Of a stretch of DNA of 64,000 nt, positions 57,617 through 64,000 are shown one piece after another. The position numbers and the translations under genes were made by a program. The notes beneath the pieces are model-generated. The model made no database searches and was not told the origin of the DNA. It worked only from the letters and a program-made list of their open reading frames with translations. Position 1 is the first letter of the stretch. Every line of letters begins with the position of its first letter. Source of the stretch: Laguncularia racemosa (lineage: Eukaryota; Streptophyta; Magnoliopsida; Myrtales; Combretaceae); the NCBI GenBank assembly GCA_037954665.1, contig JBBMOL010000138.1, forward strand, positions 62,001 to 126,000, written 5' to 3'.

Positions 57617-58430
57617 TAATATCGGTTTATCCTTCTACCTTAGATGTATAGGCAAGTGCACCTATCAATTCTATAGTATAATAGATATTCATATTGAATG
57701 TCGATCCCAAAGGAACCATGAGTACTAATAATTACCTTTTCTCTTATTATCTAATATGAAAAATCAAGTGAAGCAAGTGAAATAAAACAACAAGTAATGA
57801 GTGATCTCCTCACAATTCTATACTTCCTCAATCCTTAAACCTATTAAAAGCAACAACCGCTTACGTTTAGAGAACCTATAACAACTATCTTAACCTATAT
57901 TCAGGTATTTAGTTAAGTCAGAAGAGGTAAGGAATTGAAAAAGCTTGACTTTAAAAAATAGCGGTTCGATACATCCTAGTATAAAGGCATGTTCTTGTCC
58001 GTAAACTGTGTGTGCTAATGTAGGGATTAGATATAACCTAATATAAGATCATGTTTATTGCCCATGTATCATATTGCTCACTTCTCAATTTTTGGCACAA
58101 GCATGTCTGTTGCTTGTGTATCTTACTATGCACTTTTCGATTTTTGACAAGGGCATGTCTCTTACCTGTGTGCCATACTATTCATTTCATAATTTTGGCA
58201 TAAGGCCGTATAGTGGCCATATACTAGAAGTACACGAGTGCAGCACAGTTATGTAGTGGACCATGTACTTCTAAGATTCTCAATTTCTACAAAAACAACA
58301 CTTTTCTCCAAAATTCTAATTCCCTAATCATGATTTTTTTCCAATCCTTTTTACATTTGCATTTAGAGTATTCCCATATTTCATTTACCACCAAAATTAC
58401 TATAAATTTCACTCTAATTACATATGTTTT
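57617..58430 (-). repeat. 5' LTR of element J
   Basis: Begins TAATATCGG, a mutated TGATATCGG, and matches 30702-30895 for about 190 bp (CTATAGTAT, TTATCTAATATGAAAAATCA and others). After that the two LTRs diverge beyond recognition. The part 57960-58270 carries decayed CATG/CGTG words. The outer end near 58430 is set only by the start of element D. Confidence 0.5.
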
Positions 58431-58435
58431 TTATA

Positions 58436-59169
58436 GAAATCATATACCTACAGGACCAATCACCAGGGCAAGAGTCAAAAGATTACAAAATTTGGCAATG
58501 TGGGTCCTCTTTGAGCAATTAGACCCCGAGGATATTTGTTTAGTATCTTCTTTTCCATTGTATAATTGTTGTGCATTCCAGCAGGTACATTTGTAAGTTT
58601 TACAAGACGACGAGCAAATTCAATAATGCTCAATTTGTGGGTTATTCATAGACCTACATAAATCAAAGAACAACTGATCCTACATTACTCCATGGAGGTG
58701 AAAGAAACCAACCACATATAAAGGTTTTATTTATATTTTTCTTTTGATTAGAAACTGACCGCATATGTTATTTTTACTTGTATTTTCTTTTGTTAAATTT
58801 TCCTTATTTAGAACAAGTATAAATACTTGTAAAGTAGGGTTTGTAAGGGGACTTTTGAACATTAGAAAATCTACCTTTTCTTGCCGTAGGAGAGCTTCTT
58901 CCTCATGCATTTTTACTCTTATCAATTTCACTTTGAAATTGTGGCAAGTTGGCTTAAGGATTATTGTGAGTTATATCAATACTTCTTGAGTTGCTTCCAA
59001 TTATTGCTAGTATGTCACATCTAGTATGTAATTGGATTTGTTTTATTTGTTCTTGTTCATGCCATTTAGGGTTCCATCTTCAAGTTAGGTTCATGCCCAA
59101 TTTGATTGGAATTTGGTTCTTCTTTATGTCATCCTTTATATATATTACGATTACAAGTAAAGAACATCA
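58436..59169 (+). repeat. 5' LTR of element D
   Basis: The start is approximate, just before CATATACCTACAGGACCAAT, which encodes IPTGPITRARVKRLQNLA in one frame. A possible TATA box (GTATAAATAC) is at about 58808-58817. The end is placed at ACATCA (59169) before the PBS. Confidence 0.55.
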
Positions 59170-59173
59170 TAAT

Positions 59174-59186
59174 TTGGTATCAAATA
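59174..59186 (+). other. Primer-binding site of element D, degenerate
   Basis: TTGGTATCAAATA, matching the first nine bases of the tRNA-Met type site; GAGC has changed to AATA. Confidence 0.65.
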
Positions 59187-59933
59187 AAGGTTTAGAGAAG
59201 GGAATTACGTGAATCATAAATTGGGATTTAGGGTTCTTGATCCTTCATTCCGAAATTGAATTGTGTGAAGTGAAACTTAAAGTCTTGTGTTGAATTATAC
59301 CTTGAATTGCTTGCGTGATCTCCAATTGAAGTGTAGAAATTAAATTGCAATCTTTACCATGAGTTGATTGTGTGTGGAAGAAGGGGAAGTTCTTTGAATT
59401 TGAATTCCATAATTTGAAGTAGTGTTTATTGGTGCCTTGTTGTTTCCTTGAAATTTTCAAATTAGAACTATTCATTTTCAAATTTGCTCATCTTGCCATG
59501 GAGAATTAGGAAACATTTTTGAATTTCAAACTCAATCATTACTTGTAGAGTTATTTTGTATTGATCATTTTAAATGCACTTTGACTAGTTAGAATCAATT
59601 GCTTGCCATGTGGAGAAGAGTCCATATTTGCTCCATTTGCCTTTGTGTTGTCGTGGTGGGTAAGTGGAATGTGGAAGTGGTGTGCTGCACCGTGAGTTTA
59701 AGTGTGGTGTGGGGTGAACTGAAGTGTCCATATTTGCTTCCATTTTCCTTTGTGTTGCCGTGGTTGAGGCTTATGTACCATGAAGTTAAGTATTGTGTTT
59801 TGGGTGTGTATATTGGTTATGTGTTACACCGCGGGTGTCTGAGTGAAGTCGTGGTGTGTTTGTGACGTGGTGTAGTGTTGTGAGTTTGTTGTGAGTAGGT
59901 GTTGAGTAAAAAAGAAAAACAATTTTCAAAATC
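59187..59933 (+). other. Untranslated leader of element D
   Basis: Between PBS and gag. GT-rich at 59600-59900 with TGTGGTG-type words. The 88-codon frame at 59599-59865 has no known motif and is probably accidental. Confidence 0.5.
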
Positions 59934-61290
59934 ATGTCAAAGGATAATGTGAATGGTGAGATTGGCAATGAGGCCAATAGTTAAATTGGAGGAGGTCAAG
60001 GGCAGCATGCTGTAGGTGGAAGAACATTAGAGGAACAGTTGTAGGATCATACCACTATTGTTACTACATTAGCAACACGAGTGGATCAGATGATGATGCC
60101 ACAACCACTAGTAGCCAACCCTCAGGCACCCCCACCTCGAGTAGCCCATCAGAATGCTTACAGGGAAGGAGCTATTGGAGGAAATAGAGGTAGGAGAATG
60201 GAGAGAGATTATCATGCTCTTAGGGAAGAAAGAGATGATAATTTTGAGAATGAGTCTAACCCAAACTGGGATTTCAAGCCACCTCAAGGATTGGAATATG
60301 TGAAATTGCATATGCCTTCATTTGCTGGAAGGGGTTCTGTAGAAGACTACTTGGATAGGGAAGATAAGGTTAAGAGCTTATTTGAATGCTATGAAATTAA
60401 CGACCACACTCGGGTTCGCCTTGCAGCTGTTGAGTTACTAGCTATGCTGCATTATGGTGGAAGAATTTAGTGGCTAGTAGGCAAAGGGATGGTGAGGTAG
60501 AGATACATACATGGCAAGAGATGAAATAGGTTATGAGAAGGAGGTTTATACCTGACCACTATAGGCAAGAGTTGTTTATGGGTTTCCAGACACTAAGGTA
60601 AGGAGGCAAAACAGTTGATGAGTATATGCAGGAGTTCGAGACCTTGATGATCAAATGTAGGTCAATCGAACCTCCTAAACAAACCCTAGCACGATTTGTG
60701 TTAGGTTTGAAGTATGAAATTTCCTACATTGTAGAGCTCCAAAGGTATGATACCCTTGAGGAGGCCATCCAGCTAGCTCTAAAAGTGGAAAGACAAAGAC
60801 AATCCAATCCATTAGAGCAATCAGTAATAGATATGGGACTTCTACAAAACTGTATAATTCTGATGGAAAACAGGCTGATAAAGGAGGATACAATAGAAAT
60901 GTAGAAAGGAGTCTAGTGATGTAGGATAGTCGAGGGGAAAAGGAGATAGCGGGGAAAGGAAAAACAGTTACAAGGATTAAAAACAAACCATCAGTAGCTG
61001 GGATGCCAGGAGGATGGAGTCGTCAAATCAAATGCTTTAAATGCCTAGGTTTTGGACATATGGCTGCTTAGTGTCCAAACAAGAGGGTTATGAATGCCAT
61101 GGAGGTTGAGAGTGAGGAGGATGATGAAGACATGATTGATGCTACAGATCTATCAGGGGTATTAGATGAATATTATGGTAACGTAGATGCTATAGTACAT
61201 GAGGATAAGGGAGGTGATCAGTATTTATTTATTAATGTACTATGCCGAGCTTTGACTTCGTTTCTTACTAATGATGATGAGTAGAGAGAA
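59934..61290 (+). pseudogene. Gag of element D
   Basis: The ATG at 59934 opens MSKDNVNGEIGNEANS followed by a stop; further stops occur before 60081. Pieces then read LEYVKLHMPSFAGRGSVEDY, LDREDKVKSLFECYEI, and, after a frameshift near 60450, TWQEM, RRFIPDHYRQELF and VDEYMQEFETLMIKCRS, with ARFVLGLKYEISYIVELQRY. A zinc knuckle at about 61032-61075, CFKCLGFGHMAA*C, has TAG for Gln. An acidic tail (EVESEEDDEDMIDATD) follows. The order and motifs parallel Gag of A, B and C, but similarity is moderate, so it represents another lineage. Confidence 0.82.
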
Positions 61291-61293
61291 AAT

Positions 61294-61790
61294 TTGTTCC
61301 AAATCTCTTATAGAGTACAAGGTAATCTATGTGCTATTATTATTGATGGCGGTAGTTGTACTAATGTAATGGTTGCATCATTAGTATCTAAATTGAAATT
61401 AGTCACTAGCCCACATCCAAAACCCTATAAATTGCATTGGCTAAGTGAACAGGGTAGTCTGCATGTTACCCAGAGGACTAAGGTACCTTTCAACATAGGG
61501 GATAAATATCATAATGAGATTATATGTGACATCCTTCCCATGTGTGCATCTCATATTTTACTTGGTAGGCCTTGGTTGTATGACATGAGGGTTTTGCATG
61601 ATGGCTTCAGAAATACTTATGTGTTACCAAAAAGAGGGTAAACATATAGTGTTGAACCCAATGTCACCTTCAAAGGTCCAAGAGGCTTAGAGGCAAATAA
61701 GTAAAATTAGGAAGAAAAAGACCTTATTGGTGGGACAAAATGAGTTAGAGGAGGCCATAGCAGATAAAAGACTAGTATATTTATTGCAGG
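61294..61790 (+). pseudogene. Protease of element D
   Basis: The open piece 61294-61641 carries the catalytic IIIDGGSCTN (Asp codon 61345-61347) and HILLGRPWLYDMRVLHDGF, the same layout as the other chromovirus copies here. It ends in a frameshift near 61640. A linker with stops leads to RT. Confidence 0.82.
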
Positions 61791-62714
61791 ATGAGGTATA
61801 CCTTAGAGATGGAGGGGCATGAGCATCTACCCCTTGTTGTATCTCAAATACTGGATGACTATAGTGATCTTTTTACAGATGAATTGCCAGAGGGTTTACC
61901 ACCTTTGAGAGGTATAAAGTATGCCATTGACTTCCAACCTGGATCAGTTTTACCAAACCGACCTGCATATCGCATGAATCCTAAGGAGGCTAAAGAATTG
62001 AAACATCAAGTGGATGAGCTAGTAGAATGGGGTTTTGTCAAGGAAAGAATCAGTCCTTGTGCTATTCCAGCCCTTCTTGTCCCTAAGAAGGATGGCACTT
62101 GGAGGATGTGCATTGATAGCTGAGCCATCAACAAAATCACCATCAAATATAAGTATCATATTCCTAGACTTGATGACTTGTTAGATAAGCTATATAGTGC
62201 ATAGGTATTCTCCAAGGTGGATCTTAAAAGCGGATATCACCAAATTCGGATGAGAGAAGGAGACGAGTGAAAGACCGCTTTTAAAACACGCCATGGATTA
62301 TATGAATGGATGGTTATGCTGTTTGGTTGGACTAATGCTCTTAGCACTTTTATGAGATTAATGAATCATGTAATGAAGGAGTTTCTGGGTAAATTTGTTA
62401 TTGTTTATTTTGATAACATTTTGATATACAGTAAAAACCTAGAAAATCATGTGCAGCATCTACAGGCGGTATTTTCAGTATTGAGGGCGTAGTAGTTGTT
62501 TGCCAATCTCCAGAAGTGTTCTTTATACCAAACTGAGGTAACATTTCTGGGATTTATTATATCTAGTTCTAGTGTCAAGGTTGATGAGGAGAAAGTGAGG
62601 GCTATTAGAGAGTGGCCAACACCAAAATCAATTGTTGAGGTAAGAAGTTTCCATAGACTAGCTTCATTTATAGACGCTTTGTCCATAACTTCAGTAGTAT
62701 TGTCAGTCCTTTAA
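61791..62714 (+). pseudogene. Reverse transcriptase of element D with altered active site
   Basis: The pre-RT segment (ELPEGLPPLRGIKYAIDF) leads to ALLVPKKDGTWRMCIDS and then a TGA near 62121-62123. Further pieces read SGYHQIRMREGDE followed by TGA for Trp, WMVMLFGWTNALSTFMRL, and FVIVYFDNILIYSKNL. The second catalytic Asp of YFDD is Asn here (AAC at 62415-62417). Two adjacent TAGs follow LRA near 62490. VRSFHRLASF closes the domain in a frame that then shifts. The enzyme cannot be active. Confidence 0.85.
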
Positions 62715-63330
62715 CTGAACTGACCAAGAAAAATGTTCCTTTTATTTGGGGTGAGAAGGCCCAAAAGAGCTTTGAGGAGATAAAGGTAAAACTTACTAGT
62801 GCTCCAGTATTGGTTTTACCTAATTTTGATAAGATTTTTGAATTAGAGTGTGATGCCTCATGGATAGGGATTGGTGCTGTGTTGATGTAAGATAAGAGGC
62901 CTATTATATATTTTAGTGAAAAATTGAGTGGTGCAACTTTAAACTACTCAATATATGATAAGGAATTCTATTCCTTAGTGAGGGCATTGATGACGTGGTA
63001 GCATTATCTCCTTCCAAAAGAATTCATTATCTATATAGATCATGAATCTTTAAAACATTTTAGGGATCAATAAAATCTATCAAAATGCCAAGCCAAATGG
63101 GTGGAGTTTCTGGAGAGTTTTTCATATGTGATTAAGTACAAGAAAGGTAACATGAATATGGTAGCTGACGTTTTGTCATGTAAGTATGTACTTATCACCT
63201 CTCTACAATTGAAACTATTTGGATTTGAATTACTGAAGGAACAATATATGCATAATGAATATCTGAAAGTAGTTGTTGAGAAATTTTCTTTGGGGGGGGG
63301 GGTGGAATATCTGAGGGATATTATATGATT
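62715..63330 (+). pseudogene. RNase H of element D
   Basis: Recognised by FELECDASWIGIGAVLM, a stop for Gln, then DKRPIIYFSEKLSGATLNY, a TAG for Gln near 63000, DHESLKHF and VEFLESFSYVIKYKKGN, ending MVADVLSCKY where the family has ADALSRR. A run of 11 G at 63292-63302 lies just after and shifts the frame. Confidence 0.8.
63292..63302 (+). repeat. Poly-G run in element D pol
   Basis: Eleven consecutive G residues between RNase H and integrase, breaking the frame. The length may vary between reads. Confidence 0.9.
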
Positions 63331-64000
63331 GATGGATTTTTGTATAAAGCTAGAAAGTTGTGTATACCTTATGGATCTGTGAGAGAATTGTTGGTGAGGG
63401 AAGCATATGCTAGAGGATTGTCTGGTCACTTAGGTGAAACAAAAACTCTAGCTTTGTTAAAAGAACATTTCTATTAGAGGGGCATGATAAGGGATGTTCA
63501 TAAGGGGCTGGAAAGGTGTAGAGTATGTAAAAGAGCAAAAGGAAAGAAAGGGGTTCATGGTGAATATATGCCTTTGCCTATACCTACTAAACCTTAGACT
63601 AATATTAGCATGGATTTTATCTTGGGTTTGCCCAAGACACAAAGGGGAAGGGATTCTATTATGGTTATTGTTGATAGATTCAACAAAATGTCCCATTTTG
63701 TGCCTTGTCACAAAACGAATGATGCACTTTTTATAGCTAACCTTTTTGTGCAGGAAATTGTAAAACTACATGATGTTCCACATAGCATAGTGTCTAATAG
63801 AGTCACTAAGTTTCTTAGCTTTTTCTGGAAGACACTATGGAGAAGACTCGGTACTAAACTCATGTATAATATCTCTTGCCACCCACAGACTGATGGCTAG
63901 ACTAAAGTTGTTAATCGTACTCTTGGCACCTTACTAAGAGCAAAGGTTGGCAAGAATCTTACTGATTGAGACTTGTGTCTTCTTATTATTGAGTTCGCTT
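63331..64000 (+). pseudogene. Integrase of element D, cut by the window end
   Basis: The zinc-domain region reads LVREAYARGLSGHLGETKTL, then LLKEHFY followed by TAG for Trp, and CRVCKRAKGK. The core has Asp in SMDFILGLPKT (63613-63615). The second Asp is Asn (IVSNRVTKF, 63795-63797) and the catalytic Glu is Lys (63904-63906), preceded by TAG for Gln at 63898-63900. So two of three catalytic residues are lost. Sequence runs off the window at 64000. Confidence 0.85.

Larger units (their letters stand above)
30702..58430 (-). mobile_element. Element J: Athila-like Ty3/gypsy retrotransposon, heavily nested
   Basis: On the minus strand the order is 5' LTR (57617 to about 58430), degenerate tRNA-Asp PBS (57593-57610), gag, protease, RT, integrase, an env-position frame (about 51700-47134), PPT beside 45853 and 3' LTR (45852 to 30702). 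The layout and motifs are those of the Athila clade. The left LTR is split by element B, and the env-position frame by solo LTR K. Without insertions the element is about 11 kb. One problem is that the two LTRs agree only over about the first 190 bp, so this may be two related elements joined by rearrangement. The right end is not precise and no TSD was confirmed (TTTTA at 30697-30701 is a candidate). Confidence 0.65.
58436..64000 (+). mobile_element. Element D: decayed chromovirus-type Ty3/gypsy retrotransposon, truncated by window end
   Basis: LTR, PBS, gag, protease, RT, RNase H and integrase follow one another on the plus strand with many stops. The 5' LTR contains the pol C-terminal tail (TGPITRARVKRLQN), so it shares the pol-into-LTR layout of A, B and C, but its proteins are only moderately similar to theirs. 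Catalytic residues of RT and integrase are mutated. It is older than the other three. The 3' end lies outside the window, so its TSD and LTR pair cannot be checked. Confidence 0.82.

Noticed and set aside
59599..59865. 88-codon Val/Cys-rich frame
   Set aside because: Lies in the untranslated leader of element D and consists of GT-rich repeats; no motif.
1..64000. tRNA, rRNA or microRNA genes
   Set aside because: I saw no cloverleaf with A and B boxes and no rRNA core words; short matches to tRNA are the retrotransposon PBSs only. A tRNAscan or Infernal run could overturn this.

Overview
This window looks like heterochromatic, probably pericentromeric, DNA of a flowering plant, most likely a eudicot; the species cannot be named from it. 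It is AT-rich and I found no intact host gene. Almost every part I can explain is a transposable element or its relic. Their insertions can be ordered from target-site duplications (TSDs), LTR ends (TG...CA), primer-binding sites (PBS), polypurine tracts (PPT) and decayed protein domains.

Left part (1-20718). The window opens inside a long LTR (1-1526) whose family recurs complete at 47517-50473. A minus-strand non-autonomous element E (about 1780-20718) follows. It carries an Athila-type Gag and a retropepsin but no reverse transcriptase that I can find. E is interrupted by solo LTR F (4289-10774), which is itself split by a Mutator-like element (5382-9389) carrying a broken plant-mobile-domain gene. 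E is also interrupted by chromovirus-type Ty3/gypsy element A (11859-17274, TSD ACAAG). A has lost most of RT, all of RNase H and the integrase N-terminus, and its integrase belongs to a different lineage from its Gag.

Middle (20719-30701). Unassigned AT-rich sequence holds a probable Ty1/copia 3' relic, then a decayed CACTA transposon with a left terminus near 24350 and a TNP2-type transposase pseudogene at 28078-30612.

Right part (30702-64000). A large minus-strand Athila-like element J runs from 30702 to about 58430, with gag, protease, RT, integrase and an env-position reading frame, all broken. Its left LTR was hit by chromovirus B (31557-45237), and B's pol was then hit by chromovirus C in the opposite orientation (37430-44262, TSD GTGAG). 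The env-position frame of J was hit by solo LTR K (TSD CCATT). A fourth, more decayed chromovirus D starts near 58436 and runs off the window.

A, B, C and D share a tRNA-Met-type PBS and a pol frame whose C-terminus lies inside the LTR. LTRs of A, B and C begin TGATGA. These traits recall the CRM (centromeric) chromoviruses, which suggests but does not prove a centromere-proximal location. Most nonsense codons in B and C are C-to-T or G-to-A changes, as expected for heavily methylated silent DNA. The more unusual points are the recombinant element A, the array of palindromic CACGGCCGTG motifs shared by unrelated LTRs, a 13-bp unit lost or gained at the same place in A and B, and a probable short leader intron.
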